A stretch of 64,000 nt of DNA, taken from contig CAIZNH010000037.1 of the NCBI GenBank assembly GCA_903934325.1, forward strand, positions 54,077 to 118,076, in the 5' to 3' direction. Positions 1-10,442 of this stretch are shown here, piece by piece. Both the position numbers and the translations under genes were made by a program. Source of the DNA: an uncultured Alphaproteobacteria bacterium. Its GTDB lineage: Bacteria; Pseudomonadota; Alphaproteobacteria; Sphingomonadales; Sphingomonadaceae. The number at the start of each line of letters is the position of its first letter. The first letter of the stretch is position 1. Below the pieces are notes generated by a model. It ran no database searches, was not told where the DNA came from, and saw only the letters and a list, made by a program, of their open reading frames with translations.

Positions 1-147
1 ATCGCGGCCCATGTCGATCCGCGTCACGCGGTGGCCGCGCTCCTCCAGCGCATCGGCGACACCCGCGCCGCTCGACAGCGAGACCGGGCGTTCATTCGCC
101 CAGCCGCCCATCAGGACTGCGACATGGAGAGGTTTATCGAAGTTCAC
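1..147 (-). CDS. ddl: D-alanine--D-alanine ligase, N-terminal fragment (runs off the left edge)
   Basis: Only the first 49 codons are inside the window. The translation opens [19 protein letters not shown] and continues into RPVSLSSG, the usual N-terminus of a Ddl ligase, which joins two D-alanines for the peptidoglycan precursor in the cytoplasm. The GTG start (145-147) overlaps the murB stop in a GTGA quartet, so translation is probably coupled. The ATP-grasp and C-terminal parts lie outside. In related genomes ftsQ, ftsA and ftsZ follow. The identification is firm from the motif and its place in the dcw order, but function cannot be checked on this fragment. Confidence 0.88.
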   Translation of the reverse strand, partial: MNFDKPLHVAVLMGGWANERPVSLSSGAGVADALEERGHRVTRIDMGRD

Positions 148-1109
148 GGCCGTCCTACCCGCTGGATTTCCCATTCGAGGCTCACGCCAGTCGCGGCGTA
201 GACCTTGTCGCGCACCAACTCGCCCAGCCCTTCGATGTCGGCGCTGGTGGCGGTGCCGGTGTTGATGAGGAAGTTGGTGTGCTTTTCCGAAACCTGCGCG
301 CCGCCCAGCGTCAGGCCGCGGCAACCAGCCTGATCGACCAGCTGCCATGCCTTGTGGCCTTCCGGGTTCTTGAAGGTGGAGCCGCCCGTCTTGGTGCGCA
401 GCGGCTGGCTGGCCTCGCGCGCGGCGGCGATGCGGTCCATCTCCGCGCCGATGGCGGCAGGCTCGCCGGGCCGTCCGCGAAACCGCGCCGAAACGACAAT
501 CGCCCCGTCAGGCAAGGCCGAGTGGCGATAGGAATATTCAAGCTCGGCCGCGTTTAGCGTGATGAAGCTGCCATCGTGCAGGATCACCGCGCAGTCCAAC
601 AGCACATCGGCCACCTCGCGTCCGTAGGCCCCGCCGTTCATGCGCACAAAGCCGCCGACCGTGCCGGGGATGCCGCGCAGGAATTCCAATCCCGCAATCC
701 CGAGATCGCGCGCGGTCGATGCGACCAGAATACCGCTCGCCCCACCGCCGCAGGTCAGTTCCATCTCTCCGGTGTGCTTGACCCCCGCAAAGGCCTTGCC
801 GAGCCGCACCACCACGCCCGGAACCCCGCCATCGCGCACGATCATGTTCGAGCCGAGCCCCAGCGCCATCACCGGAATCTCGCCGCCGAGCCGTTCGAGG
901 AAGGTCTTGAGATCGTCCATGTCAGCCGGTTCGAACAGCCAGTCGGCCGGGCCGCCGGTCTTGAACCACGTATAGGGCGCAAGCGGGGCCTTGCAGGTCA
1001 GCTTGCCGCGAATGCCTTCGAGCGGCACGGGCGAGGACACCGCCCCTTCGACCGCGCAGGTCGGGGCCGAGCCGTCATCGTAATCGAAGGTGTCGCCGGG
1101 CTGGTTCAT
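144..1109 (-). CDS. murB: UDP-N-acetylenolpyruvoylglucosamine reductase MurB
   Basis: Reduces UDP-GlcNAc-enolpyruvate to UDP-MurNAc with NADPH and FAD, in the cytoplasm, the second committed step of peptidoglycan precursor synthesis. The 321-residue product shows the FAD-binding segments TGGPADWLF (about 51-59) and [12 protein letters not shown] (about 84-95), plus the late [10 protein letters not shown] motif carrying the conserved serine. I chose the ATG at 1107-1109 because it forms an ATGA overlap with the murC stop; an open frame continues upstream to 1184, but only as translation of murC in another frame. It overlaps ddl downstream by four bases. Length and motifs fit the short, type I-like alphaproteobacterial MurB. 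Confidence 0.96.
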   Translation of the reverse strand: MNQPGDTFDYDDGSAPTCAVEGAVSSPVPLEGIRGKLTCKAPLAPYTWFKTGGPADWLFEPADMDDLKTFLERLGGEIPVMALGLGSNMIVRDGGVPGVVVRLGKAFAGVKHTGEMELTCGGGASGILVASTARDLGIAGLEFLRGIPGTVGGFVRMNGGAYGREVADVLLDCAVILHDGSFITLNAAELEYSYRHSALPDGAIVVSARFRGRPGEPAAIGAEMDRIAAAREASQPLRTKTGGSTFKNPEGHKAWQLVDQAGCRGLTLGGAQVSEKHTNFLINTGTATSADIEGLGELVRDKVYAATGVSLEWEIQRVGRP

Positions 1110-2539
1110 GCCGCGCCCCGCTGATCGGCGATGGCCGTGGCGAGGCCCGCGGCCCAGCGCGTGATATCGCCTGCGCCAAGGCACACGACGATATCGCCCG
1201 CAGCAATCTCGTCTGCCAGCGTCGCGGCGAGCGCATCGGCACCGGCAATCTCGCGCGCGGCACGATGCCCGCGCGCCTTCATGCCCGCGACCAGCGCGGC
1301 GTGGTCGACGCCGGGAATCGGCTCCTCGCCCGCCGCATAGACCGGCGCGACATAGGCGATGTCGGCATCGTCGAAGCAGGACTGGAAGTCGTCCATCAGA
1401 TCGCCGAGGCGCGAATAGCGGTGCGGCTGGGCGACCGCGATCACACGCCCTCCGGAGCCCGCCACAGCCTCGCGCGCGGCGGCGAGCACAGCGCGGATTT
1501 CGACCGGGTGGTGGGCGTAATCGTCAATCACCGTGGCCTTGCCGCCGGGCAGATCGACCGTGCCGACCCGGGTGAAGCGCCGCCGCACCCCTCCGAAACG
1601 GGCAAAGCCGGTGCGGATCACATCGTCCGAACAGCCCATCTCGATCGCCACGGCAATTGCGGCAAGAGCGTTCTGGACATTGTGGCGGCCCGGCATGGGC
1701 AGGTGCACACCCTCGATCCGGCGATCCTCCAGCCCGCGCTGGCGCACGATCACATCGAAGGTGTTGCCCCCGTCTTCGCTGCGGATGTTGACCCCGCAGA
1801 TATCGGCCTGAAGCGAGAAGCCGTAGGTGACGACCTTGCGATCGCGCACCTGCCCGATCACCGCCTGCACCACCGGATGATCGACGCACAGCACCGCCGC
1901 GCCGTAGAAGGGCACGTTGTGGATGAACTCCACAAAGGCGCGCTTCACGCCGTCGAAATCGCCGTAGTGATCCAGGTGCTCGGGATCGATATTGGTGACG
2001 ACCGCGATGGTGCCGTCCAAGCGCAGGAAGCTGCCGTCGCTCTCGTCGGCCTCCACCACCATCCAGTCGCTGTCGCCAAGGCGCGCGTTGGAGCCATATT
2101 GCTCGATGATCCCGCCATTGATCACCGTCGGGTCGATCCCGCCCGCATCGAGCAGGGTGGCGATCATGGAGGTGGTGGTGGTCTTGCCGTGGGTGCCTGC
2201 CACCGCGACGGTGGATTTGAGGCGCATCAGCTCTGCCAGCATTTCCGCCCGGCGCACCACGGGGACGCGGGCTTCCAAGGCTGAGGCGACTTCGGGGTTG
2301 GAGCGGCGCACGGCCGTCGAGGTGACGACCACCGCCACGCCTTCGACGTTCTCGGCGCGGTGCCCGACATGGACCGTGATGCCGCGCGCGCGCAGTCGCT
2401 CGACACTCGGCCCCTCGGCAATGTCCGAGCCCTGCACCTTGTAGCCGAGATTGTGCATCACCTCGGCAATGCCGGACATGCCGATCCCGCCGATGCCGAC
2501 GAAATGGATCGTGCCGATATCAGTGCCAACGCCCTTCAT
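1106..2539 (-). CDS. murC: UDP-N-acetylmuramate--L-alanine ligase MurC
   Basis: Adds L-alanine to UDP-MurNAc at the expense of ATP. The 477-residue protein has the N-terminal Rossmann motif [13 protein letters not shown] (about 13-25), the Mur-ligase ATP loop [12 protein letters not shown] starting near residue 114, EADESDGSF in the central domain and [10 protein letters not shown] in the C-terminal domain. Length is normal for MurC. The ATG start overlaps the murG stop (ATGA, 2536-2539) and its own stop overlaps murB, so it is embedded in a translationally coupled chain. Among Mur ligases the GIGGIGMS opening is specific to MurC. Confidence 0.97.
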   Translation of the reverse strand: MKGVGTDIGTIHFVGIGGIGMSGIAEVMHNLGYKVQGSDIAEGPSVERLRARGITVHVGHRAENVEGVAVVVTSTAVRRSNPEVASALEARVPVVRRAEMLAELMRLKSTVAVAGTHGKTTTTSMIATLLDAGGIDPTVINGGIIEQYGSNARLGDSDWMVVEADESDGSFLRLDGTIAVVTNIDPEHLDHYGDFDGVKRAFVEFIHNVPFYGAAVLCVDHPVVQAVIGQVRDRKVVTYGFSLQADICGVNIRSEDGGNTFDVIVRQRGLEDRRIEGVHLPMPGRHNVQNALAAIAVAIEMGCSDDVIRTGFARFGGVRRRFTRVGTVDLPGGKATVIDDYAHHPVEIRAVLAAAREAVAGSGGRVIAVAQPHRYSRLGDLMDDFQSCFDDADIAYVAPVYAAGEEPIPGVDHAALVAGMKARGHRAAREIAGADALAATLADEIAAGDIVVCLGAGDITRWAAGLATAIADQRGAA

Positions 2540-3759
2540 GCGTCTGCCCTATCCTTGGCGGCCTCGCGCGAGGCGGCTTGCGGGCGTGCGGCTGCCTGCG
2601 CCGCGCGCGGAGCGGCCTCGCCGACGCGGATCACGTCCATCAGATCGATCCCGCTCATGCCTTCCACCAGATCCGCCAGCGCCTTGGCTGCATCGGGGCG
2701 GCCGCAATTGAAGGCGCAATGCGCGGCATTGGCGAGGCTGGAGGGGTTCATCGCCATGGCCTGTATCTGCTTGGCGAGTTCCTTGGGCTGGAACGCCTCC
2801 TGCCGGATCATCCGCGCCCCGCCCGCCTTCACCATCTCGCGGGTGTTGACCGCCTGATGATCGTCGGTCGCAATCGGCAGCGGCACAAGGATCGCGGGGC
2901 GGCCCACCGCGGTCAGCTCGGCAATGGTCGATGCGCCCGCGCGGCCGATGAACAGGTGCGCGTCGGCCAGCCGCTCGTGCATGTCCTCGAAATAGGTGCC
3001 GAGTTCGGCGGGAATGTCGTGATTGGCATAGCGCGCGCGCACCGCCTCAAGATCTTCCGGGCGGCACTGCTGGGTCACCTGCAAGCGCTGGCGCAGCGCG
3101 GGCGGCAGCATGGCAAGGCCATCGGGCACCACTTCGGACAGCACCCGCGCGCCCTGCGAACCGCCAGTGACGAGAATGCGCAGCAGGCTCTCTTCGGTGA
3201 AGGCGGGGAAATCCTGTTCGCGCAGGGCCAGCACCTCGGCGCGCACCGGATTGCCGGTGAGATGCACCTTGCCGGCATATTGCGGCTTCAGCCGGTCGAC
3301 CTTGTCATAGGAGGTCGCAATCGCATCGACCCGGCCCGCCAGCAGGCGGTTGACCCGGCCCAGCACCGCGTTCTGTTCATGGATCACGCTCGGCAGCTTG
3401 GCCGAAACGGCTGCGAGCAGCGCGGGCAGCGCCGGATAGCCGCCGAAGCCGACAATCGCGCTGGGTTCAAACGCCTCGAACAGGCGCAGCGCCATGCGCC
3501 GCCCTTCCAGCACGGCACGGATGCCTGCGGGCCAGCCCAGCGGGTTCTTGCCGAACCGGCCTGCGGGCAGGACATGCGCGGTGAGGAAATCGGGCTTGCC
3601 GGGGATCGATGCCCCGCGCTCGTCGGTGATGAGGGCCACGTGATGCCCGCGCGCGTGCAGCTCTGCCGCCAGCGCAAAGGCCGGGATCAGATGGCCGCCG
3701 GTGCCGCCTGCGGCCAGCACGTAATGGCGGGTGGCGCCTTTCGGAGTCTCGCTTGTCAT
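2536..3759 (-). CDS. murG: Undecaprenyldiphospho-muramoylpentapeptide beta-N-acetylglucosaminyltransferase MurG
   Basis: Transfers GlcNAc to lipid I to make lipid II at the inner face of the cytoplasmic membrane. The 407-residue protein shows GGTGGH (about 18-23), [22 protein letters not shown], and the C-terminal donor-binding region [11 protein letters not shown] followed by [10 protein letters not shown]. The ATG at 3757-3759 overlaps the ftsW stop as ATGA, which decides the start; the frame is open further upstream only as an ftsW shadow. About 45 residues beyond the usual core form a charged, Ala/Arg-rich tail, as in some sphingomonad homologues. Confidence 0.96.
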   Translation of the reverse strand: MTSETPKGATRHYVLAAGGTGGHLIPAFALAAELHARGHHVALITDERGASIPGKPDFLTAHVLPAGRFGKNPLGWPAGIRAVLEGRRMALRLFEAFEPSAIVGFGGYPALPALLAAVSAKLPSVIHEQNAVLGRVNRLLAGRVDAIATSYDKVDRLKPQYAGKVHLTGNPVRAEVLALREQDFPAFTEESLLRILVTGGSQGARVLSEVVPDGLAMLPPALRQRLQVTQQCRPEDLEAVRARYANHDIPAELGTYFEDMHERLADAHLFIGRAGASTIAELTAVGRPAILVPLPIATDDHQAVNTREMVKAGGARMIRQEAFQPKELAKQIQAMAMNPSSLANAAHCAFNCGRPDAAKALADLVEGMSGIDLMDVIRVGEAAPRAAQAAARPQAASREAAKDRADA

Positions 3760-4997
3760 GCGGGCGAATCCTTGCGTTCGATCAGCTCGCGCAGGCCCCC
3801 GCTCTCGTTGACGAGGAAGGGATTGCGCCGGGTGATCGCGAGCAATAGCCCAAGCGTGAAGCACACCGCCAGTGTCGATGAACCGCCATAGGAAATCAGC
3901 GGCAGCGTCATCCCCTTGGACGGGAACAGCTTCAGGTTGACGAGGATGTTGATGAAGGCCTGCCCGCCGAACTGGGTGATGAGGCCGACGCCTGCCAGCA
4001 GCGCGAAGAGATTGTCCTCGCCCGTCATGCGATACAGCGCCCGGACCACCAGAGCGGCATAGAGCGCGACGATCATCCCGCAGATCAGCAGCCCGAATTC
4101 CTCGCCGATCACCGAGAAGATGTAGTCGGTATGGGCCTCGGGCAGGTTCATCTTGCGCACGCCCAGCCACAGCCCGCTGCCGGTCCATCCGCCGGCAAGC
4201 AGCGTGCGCTGCGCCAGATCGACCTGATCGAAGGCCGTGCCGCCGCCAAGAAAGCTGTCGATGCGGTGGCGGGCATTGTCGTAGAACACATAGGCAAGGC
4301 TGAGCGCGGCCGCGCCCCCGCCGATCAGCATCGCGATGCGCTGCCAGGCCACGCCCGCCAGCACCACCATCACCAGCCAGATCCCGCCGAACAGGATCGC
4401 ATCGCCCAGATTGGGCTGCGCCATCAGCAGCGCGGCGATCAGGCCCATCAATCCGGTGACAAAGGCAATCACCGGCATCGAGGCATCGCGCAGCTTCCAG
4501 CTCAGCACCCAGGCGCAGATGATCGCAAAGCCGGGCTTCAGGAATTCCGACGGCTGCAAGCTCATACCGACATTGATCCAGCGCCGCGCGCCGTTCTTCT
4601 CCTCGCCGATGACCGGCACCACGAACAAGAGCGCCAGCATGATCGCGCCCACCACGATCCCCAGCTGGCGCGCCTTGTCGCGGCTGAGGAAGCTGAGGCC
4701 GATCATCAGCGACAGGCCCATCAGCTGGAAGACGATGTGGCGCTTGAAGAACATGAATTCATCGAGCGTGACCTTGGCGGTCGAAAGCTGGTCGGCGCTG
4801 GCGGGCGAGGCGGCGGCCACCGCCAGCACGCCGATCGCCATCAGCAACACGATCAGGCCGAGCAGCACCTTGTCGATCTCGCGCCACCAGATGCGCAGAT
4901 TGTCGCGCCAGCGGCGCTGCACCGAGGCGGGCGGGAGATAGGCACCCGGGCCCGCCGGGGCCGCGGTGCTGCGTGACGGGGTCCAGGCCGTGCTCAT
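3756..4997 (-). CDS. ftsW: Peptidoglycan polymerase / division protein FtsW (SEDS family)
   Basis: SEDS-family glycosyltransferase that polymerises lipid II at the septum together with FtsI. The 413-residue product is very hydrophobic with about ten membrane segments after a cytoplasmic N-terminus. The C-terminal half has the SEDS motif region KGMTLPLISYGGSS followed by a last membrane helix. It sits between murD and murG, the position of ftsW in dcw clusters, with ATGA overlaps on both sides. Its position beside the FtsI and Mur genes argues for FtsW over the elongation paralogue RodA. Confidence 0.95.
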   Translation of the reverse strand: MSTAWTPSRSTAAPAGPGAYLPPASVQRRWRDNLRIWWREIDKVLLGLIVLLMAIGVLAVAAASPASADQLSTAKVTLDEFMFFKRHIVFQLMGLSLMIGLSFLSRDKARQLGIVVGAIMLALLFVVPVIGEEKNGARRWINVGMSLQPSEFLKPGFAIICAWVLSWKLRDASMPVIAFVTGLMGLIAALLMAQPNLGDAILFGGIWLVMVVLAGVAWQRIAMLIGGGAAALSLAYVFYDNARHRIDSFLGGGTAFDQVDLAQRTLLAGGWTGSGLWLGVRKMNLPEAHTDYIFSVIGEEFGLLICGMIVALYAALVVRALYRMTGEDNLFALLAGVGLITQFGGQAFINILVNLKLFPSKGMTLPLISYGGSSTLAVCFTLGLLLAITRRNPFLVNESGGLRELIERKDSPA

Positions 4998-6358
4998 GCG
5001 CCGGCGCCCCCGCTATCGCCTGCATCGCCGCAGCCGGTGATCGCCACCACCATCTGGCGGAAGTGGTGCCCGCGCTTCTCGTAATCGCGGAACTGGTCAT
5101 AGGAGGCGCAAGCGGGCGAGAGCAGCACCACCTCACCCGGACGTGCGGCTTCGGAGGCGCGGCGCACCGCCTCGCTGATCAGTTCGCAGCGCTCCACTTG
5201 CACCAGCCCGTCGAGATGTTCGGCAAACATCGGCCCGGCCTCGCCGATGGTATAGGCCGCCGCGACATTGCCGATATGGGCCGCGCAGGCGCCCAGCCCC
5301 TCTTCCTTGGGCAGCCCGCCGACGATCCAGTGGATCCGGGGCGCTCCGCCATTGATTGCCGGATCGGGCGGGAAAGCGGCCAGCGCAGGGGCGGCAGAGG
5401 CGGTGTTGGTCGCCTTACTATCGTTGATGTAGATCACCCCGCCCGCATCGCACACCGGCTCCATCCGGTGCGGCAGGCCGGGATAGGTCGCAAGGCCGTG
5501 GGCGATCTGCGCCTCGCTGAGGCCCAGTTGGCGGCAGATTTCGGCGGCGACCGCGGCGTTCTGGGCATTGTGCGGCCCGGCGAGCGAGGGCGCGCGGCCC
5601 TCGGCAAGACCGGCTGCGGCAAGATCGCCGGTCTTCACCCGCACCAGTGGCTTGCCCGCCGCCTCCAGCCGCGCCGCAATCGCTTGCGTAGGCTCGTCCT
5701 CGTCGCACACCAGCGCCGTGCCGTGCGCCTGCATGGCGAACAGGCGCTCCTTCGCGGCGGCATAGGCCGCGAAATCGGCATAGCGATCGAGATGATCGGG
5801 GGTGATGTTGGTGAGCGCGGCCACGTCGCAATCGAGCGTGAAGGTGAGATCGATCTGGAAGCTCGACAACTCCAGCACATAGACCCCGCCTTCAGACAGC
5901 GGCTCCTGCGCGAGGATCGGATCGCCGATATTGCCGCCCATCACGCTCGGCACGCCTGCCGATTGCAGGATGTGGTGGGTGAGCGCGGTGGTGGTCGATT
6001 TGCCGTTGGTGCCGGTGATGCCCACCACCTTGTGCGGCGGCAGCGCGGCGCGGGCCTGCGCGAACAGCTCGATATCGCCGATCACCGGCAGGCCATATTG
6101 CCAGGTATGCGGCCCGATGGGGTGGTTGTTGAGCGGCACGCCGGGCGAGACCACAACGCCCGCAAAACCGGTCAGATCAAGCTCCAGCGGGTCAATCAGC
6201 CGGCAGCGCCCCTCGAAGGGTTCGCGTGCGATATCCTGCCGGTCCCACCCGATCACCTCCGCCCCGCTCGCCAGCAGCGCCTCGGCTGCGGCTGCGCCCG
6301 AACGGGCGAGCCCCAGCACCGAAAAGCGCTTGGACTTGAAGGCGGGCGAGGTGATCAT
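4994..6358 (-). CDS. murD: UDP-N-acetylmuramoyl-L-alanine--D-glutamate ligase MurD
   Basis: Adds D-glutamate to UDP-MurNAc-L-Ala. The 454-residue protein has an N-terminal Rossmann-like segment (SVLGLARSG, about 13-21), the ATP loop GTNGKSTTTAL (about 116-126) and a C-terminal domain with ACASYDQF. Its start is 11 bases downstream of the mraY stop, so this is one of only two junctions in the cluster without overlap. Length and motif order fit MurD rather than MurC, MurE or MurF. Confidence 0.95.
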   Translation of the reverse strand: MITSPAFKSKRFSVLGLARSGAAAAEALLASGAEVIGWDRQDIAREPFEGRCRLIDPLELDLTGFAGVVVSPGVPLNNHPIGPHTWQYGLPVIGDIELFAQARAALPPHKVVGITGTNGKSTTTALTHHILQSAGVPSVMGGNIGDPILAQEPLSEGGVYVLELSSFQIDLTFTLDCDVAALTNITPDHLDRYADFAAYAAAKERLFAMQAHGTALVCDEDEPTQAIAARLEAAGKPLVRVKTGDLAAAGLAEGRAPSLAGPHNAQNAAVAAEICRQLGLSEAQIAHGLATYPGLPHRMEPVCDAGGVIYINDSKATNTASAAPALAAFPPDPAINGGAPRIHWIVGGLPKEEGLGACAAHIGNVAAAYTIGEAGPMFAEHLDGLVQVERCELISEAVRRASEAARPGEVVLLSPACASYDQFRDYEKRGHHFRQMVVAITGCGDAGDSGGAGA

Positions 6359-6369
6359 CCGCGCGCGGC

Positions 6370-7440
6370 CTACCTGAGCTTCAGCGTGGAAAGACCGATC
6401 AGCGCCAGCACGATCGCGATGATCCAGAAGCGGATCACGACCTTGCTCTCGCTCCAGCCCAGCTGTTCGAAATGGTGGTGGATCGGCGCCATGCGGAACA
6501 CCCGCTTGCCGGTGCGCTTGAACCAGAACACCTGCACGATCACGCTGACCGCTTCGAGCACGAACAGCCCGCCGACAATCGCCAGCACCACCTCGTGATG
6601 CGAAGCGACCGCAATCGCGCCCAGCGCTCCGCCAAGGGCAAGGCTGCCGGTGTCACCCATGAACACCGCAGCCGGCGGCGCGTTGAACCACAGGAAGGCA
6701 AGCCCTGCGCCCATGATCGCTCCGCAGAAGATCGCCAGTTCGCCCGCGCCCGGCACATGGGGGATGCCGAGATAGGCGCTGAAATCCGCGCGGCCCGCCA
6801 GATAGCAGATGATCGCGAAGGTGCCGCTGGCGATGATCACCGGCATGATCGCCAGCCCGTCCAGCCCGTCGGTGAGGTTCACCGCATTGCCCGCGCCCAC
6901 AATGACGAAGGCGGCAAACACGTAATAGGCCGGCCCCAGCGGGATGCTGACACCCGAGAGGAAGGGCAGGTAGAGATTGGTGTTGATCTGGCTGACGATC
7001 AGCCATGCCGCCACGCCAGCCACCACGAATTCCGCCGCCAGCCGCACCCGTCCGGGAACGCCCGCATGGCTGTTCTTGGCGACCTTGTCGTAATCGTCGA
7101 GGAAACCGATGATGCCAAAGCCGATCGTCACGGCAAGGCAGGCCCAGACGAAGGGGTTGGCAAGGTTCATCCACAAGAGCAGCGACAGCGTCAGCGCGGT
7201 CAGGATCATCAACCCGCCCATCGTCGGCGTGCCGCGCTTGGCGAGGTGCGACTGCGGCCCGTCCTCGCGGATCGGCTGGCCCTTGCCCTGCCGCACGCGC
7301 AGAAGATTGATGAAACGCGGACCGATGACGAGGCCGATCAGCAGCGCGGTCATCAGCGTCGCACCCGCGCGAAAGCTCTGGTAGCGCACCAGATTGAAGA
7401 TGCCTTCGAAGCCCAGCCATTCGGCAAGCAGATAGAGCAT
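6370..7440 (-). CDS. mraY: Phospho-N-acetylmuramoyl-pentapeptide transferase MraY
   Basis: Integral membrane enzyme that moves phospho-MurNAc-pentapeptide onto undecaprenyl phosphate, giving lipid I. The 356-residue product has about ten membrane helices, the catalytic Asp pair in FLDDYDK (Asp115/Asp116), NLTDGLDGL, and the family signature [11 protein letters not shown] near the C-terminus. Length is typical. It lies between murF and murD as in other dcw clusters, with a 33-base gap upstream to murF. Confidence 0.97.
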   Translation of the reverse strand: MLYLLAEWLGFEGIFNLVRYQSFRAGATLMTALLIGLVIGPRFINLLRVRQGKGQPIREDGPQSHLAKRGTPTMGGLMILTALTLSLLLWMNLANPFVWACLAVTIGFGIIGFLDDYDKVAKNSHAGVPGRVRLAAEFVVAGVAAWLIVSQINTNLYLPFLSGVSIPLGPAYYVFAAFVIVGAGNAVNLTDGLDGLAIMPVIIASGTFAIICYLAGRADFSAYLGIPHVPGAGELAIFCGAIMGAGLAFLWFNAPPAAVFMGDTGSLALGGALGAIAVASHHEVVLAIVGGLFVLEAVSVIVQVFWFKRTGKRVFRMAPIHHHFEQLGWSESKVVIRFWIIAIVLALIGLSTLKLR

Positions 7441-7473
7441 TCAGCTATTCCTCGGTGCCCGGTAGCTTGGGCG

Positions 7474-8955
7474 TCAGCCTCCCGCGCGGGCCTTATCGGT
7501 AAAATGTGACACCAGCCTGCCCAGACCCACCGAATTGGAGCCCTTGACCAGCACCGCGTCCCCGGGAGCAAGACCATATTGTCCCAGTGCCGCGATGGCT
7601 TCGGCAGGTGATCCGCAATGGGCGAAGGTGATGGCCTTGCCAAGCGCAGCGCCGGACAGTTTCCCCAGTTCCTCCGCGAGGGCGCGCATCTCCTCGCCCA
7701 CGAGGATCGCATGGGTGACGCCCGCCTCGCCCAGCGGCTCGGCCAGCTGGCGGTGGAAGGCATCGGCAAAGTCGCCCAGTTCCTTCATGCTGCCCAGCAC
7801 CGCAAGACGGCGGGTGGCAGGCGTGGCGGCAAGTGCCTTCAGCGTTGCGCGCATCGAAGCGGGGTTGGCGTTGTAGCTTTCATCGATCAGCAGCGCGGTG
7901 CCGCCGTCCAGCGCAATCTCGTGACGCGCGCCGCGCCCTTTGAGGCCGCCCATTTCCGCCAGAGCAAGGCCCGCCGCGCCCAGATCGCCGCCCGCCGCGC
8001 GCACGGCGGCCATGACGCCAAGCGAATTGACGATCCAGTGCTCGCCGGGTTCGGCCACGGTGTAGCAGATGCGCCGGTCGCCGAGGTCCGCCGTCACCAG
8101 CGCCCCGCCGCCCGCTGCCGGAATGGCATCGAGCAGGCGCACATCGGCGCTCTTGCTGCGCCCGAAGGTGATGATGGTCGCGCCGCAATTACGGGCATGG
8201 GCGATCAGGCGCTCGGCCCATTCGCTGTCCGCCGGAATGATTGCGGTGCCACCTTCCACGAGGCCGGTGAAGATTTCCGCCTTCTCGTCCGCGATCGCCT
8301 CAAGGCTGCCGAGGTTCTCGATATGGGCCGGGGCAATCGTGGTGATCAGCGCGACGTGCGGGCGCACGCGGGCCGAGAGCGGTGCGATTTCGTGGCGGTG
8401 GTTCATCCCCATCTCGAACACGCCGAACTTCGCGCGGGCTGGCAGCCGCGCAAGGCTGAGCGGCACGCCGACATGGTTGTTATAGGAGCGCACCGAGCGA
8501 TGCGCCGCGCCCCGGCTGGCGCGATCGAGGCAGGTGAAGATCGCTTCCTTCATGCCCGTCTTGCCGACCGATCCGGTGATGCCGATGCGCACTGCTTGTG
8601 AGCGCTCACGTGCAAATTCCGCCAGCGCATGGAGCGCCGCCGTGGTGTCTTCCACCAGCACATGCGGATAATCGACGGGGCGATCAACAATCGCTGCGAC
8701 CGCGCCTTTTTCAAAGGCTTGGGGCAGAAACTTGTGACCATCCATCGCCTCGCCCTTGAGCGCGACGAAGATGTCGCCCGACTTCACATCGCGCGAGTCC
8801 ATTTCCACGCCCGAGGCCTGGAAATCATGGCTGGCGATGCCTCCGCAAGCCTCGGCAATTTCGCCTGCGGTCCACAGGGCGAGCGGCAGCGTGTCGGCAG
8901 GCGTGACCGGCCAGACGCGCAAGGCGGGGTGCATCACAGGGCTGGCGAGGTTCAT
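7474..8955 (-). CDS. murF: UDP-N-acetylmuramoyl-tripeptide--D-alanyl-D-alanine ligase MurF
   Basis: Ligates D-Ala-D-Ala to the tripeptide precursor. The 493-residue product carries MurF hallmarks: DSRDVKSGDIFVALKGE in the N-terminal uridine-binding domain, the ATP loop GITGSVGKTGMKE, MGMNHRHEI in the middle domain and DESYNANPASM further on. I place the start at the ATG 8953-8955 because it overlaps the murE stop (ATGA); a longer open frame reaches 8982 but would intrude into murE. The protein is slightly longer at its N-terminus than E. coli MurF. Confidence 0.95.
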   Translation of the reverse strand: MNLASPVMHPALRVWPVTPADTLPLALWTAGEIAEACGGIASHDFQASGVEMDSRDVKSGDIFVALKGEAMDGHKFLPQAFEKGAVAAIVDRPVDYPHVLVEDTTAALHALAEFARERSQAVRIGITGSVGKTGMKEAIFTCLDRASRGAAHRSVRSYNNHVGVPLSLARLPARAKFGVFEMGMNHRHEIAPLSARVRPHVALITTIAPAHIENLGSLEAIADEKAEIFTGLVEGGTAIIPADSEWAERLIAHARNCGATIITFGRSKSADVRLLDAIPAAGGGALVTADLGDRRICYTVAEPGEHWIVNSLGVMAAVRAAGGDLGAAGLALAEMGGLKGRGARHEIALDGGTALLIDESYNANPASMRATLKALAATPATRRLAVLGSMKELGDFADAFHRQLAEPLGEAGVTHAILVGEEMRALAEELGKLSGAALGKAITFAHCGSPAEAIAALGQYGLAPGDAVLVKGSNSVGLGRLVSHFTDKARAGG

Positions 8956-10442
8956 GCGCCCACGCTCCCGGCACCGGCACATTCGCGCGCGACTTCGACA
9001 TCATCGAACTTCTCGATCCGCATGCTTTCTCCTGACCCGAAGATCTGTCCCTGTTCGTGGCCCTTGCCCGCAATCAGCACGATGTCGCTGGCACCGGCTT
9101 CGGCAATCGCGGCGGCGATGGCTGCGCGGCGGTCACCGATTTCGCGCAAGGCCCCGCCGCCTCCCGCCATGATCGCGGCGCGGATGGCAGCCGGGTCCTC
9201 GCTGCGGGGGTTGTCGTCGGTGACAATCGCCACGTCGGCATCGCGCGCGGCGATGGCGCCCATTTCGGGCCGCTTGCCAACGTCGCGGTCACCCCCTGCG
9301 CCGAACACCACGATCAGCCGGCCACCGCTTGCCACATGCGGACGCAGCGCGGCAATCGCGGCTTCGAGCGCATCGGGGGTGTGGGCATAATCGACATAGG
9401 CCGGCGCGCCCGCAGCGTTGATCGCTGCCCGCTCCAGCCGTCCGCGCACCGGTTGCAAGCGGCCGAGCGCATCGAACACGGTAGAGGCCGGAACACCGGT
9501 CGCGAGCGCAAGGCCAGCGGCCACCAGCGCATTGGCGGCCTGATAGGCTCCGATCAGCGGCAAATTGACCTTCCGCGTGCCGCCTTCATGCTCGATGTGA
9601 AGAACCTGCCCCAACTGGCCGGGTTCGCGAGCTGTCAGCCGCAGGAAGTTTCCGCCCTCGCCCACGCTCAGCACCTGCAATCCGCGCGCTTCGGCTTGCG
9701 CAATCGCCCGTGCGGTCCATTCGCAAGCCTCGCCCGCGTCATGGATGATAGCCGGACTGCCAGGCGCGACCACTTCGGTGAACAGCCGCATCTTGGCCGC
9801 GAAATAGGCCTCCATCGTGCCGTGGTAATCAAGGTGATCGCGGGTGAAATTGGTGAAGGCCGAGGCCGAGACCGTCAGGCCCTCATTGCGATACTGGTCC
9901 AGCCCGTGGCTCGATGCCTCATAGGCGACATGGCTCACGCCCTCGCGCGCAAGGCCCGCCATATTGGCCAGGAAGGTGACGATGTCGGGGGTGGTGAGCC
10001 CGGTCGAAACCGAGCCGTCGGGCGTGGTGACGCCGAGCGTGCCGATGCTCGCCGCGCGCTCGCCCGCCATGCGCCAGATCTGGCGGGTCATCTCGACAGT
10101 CGAGGTCTTGCCGTTGGTGCCCGTCACCGCGACGATGGTGGCGGGATAGGGGGCGAAGAAGCCCGCCGCCAGGCGCGCAAAGGCGCGGCGCGGCTCGGCA
10201 TCGGCGATGTGGAGCGCGCCTTCAACACGGGCCTCGGGCCGCGCGACAATCGCCACCGCGCCCGCTTCGATCGCGGCGGGGATGAAGTCCTCGCCATTGA
10301 AACGCGCGCCGGCAAAGGCGCCGAACACGGTGCCGGGGGCGACCTTGCGGTGATCAATGGCAAAGCCGGTGATCGCGGCATCGCCTGCATCCCCGCCCGC
10401 AGCCGTCAGTCCCGCCTTGGCCAGCAATTCATCGAGGCGCAT
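8952..10442 (-). CDS. murE: UDP-N-acetylmuramoyl-L-alanyl-D-glutamate--2,6-diaminopimelate ligase MurE
   Basis: Adds the third stem residue. The 496-residue protein has DHRKVAPGTVFGAF in the N-terminal domain, the ATP loop VTGTNGKTSTVE (about 106-117), a carbamylated-lysine region, and the C-terminal DNPR motif in VTDDNPRSEDP. The DNPR signature is the established marker for meso-diaminopimelate (rather than lysine) specificity, so a Gram-negative type of peptidoglycan is expected. Its ATG overlaps the ftsI stop by one base (TGATG), and its own stop overlaps murF. Confidence 0.97.
   Translation of the reverse strand: MRLDELLAKAGLTAAGGDAGDAAITGFAIDHRKVAPGTVFGAFAGARFNGEDFIPAAIEAGAVAIVARPEARVEGALHIADAEPRRAFARLAAGFFAPYPATIVAVTGTNGKTSTVEMTRQIWRMAGERAASIGTLGVTTPDGSVSTGLTTPDIVTFLANMAGLAREGVSHVAYEASSHGLDQYRNEGLTVSASAFTNFTRDHLDYHGTMEAYFAAKMRLFTEVVAPGSPAIIHDAGEACEWTARAIAQAEARGLQVLSVGEGGNFLRLTAREPGQLGQVLHIEHEGGTRKVNLPLIGAYQAANALVAAGLALATGVPASTVFDALGRLQPVRGRLERAAINAAGAPAYVDYAHTPDALEAAIAALRPHVASGGRLIVVFGAGGDRDVGKRPEMGAIAARDADVAIVTDDNPRSEDPAAIRAAIMAGGGGALREIGDRRAAIAAAIAEAGASDIVLIAGKGHEQGQIFGSGESMRIEKFDDVEVARECAGAGSVGA

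Noticed and set aside
8598..8609. lac-operator-like palindrome GTGAGCGCTCAC
   Set aside because: It lies deep inside murF and is explained by coding sequence; no LacI-type regulator or promoter is near.
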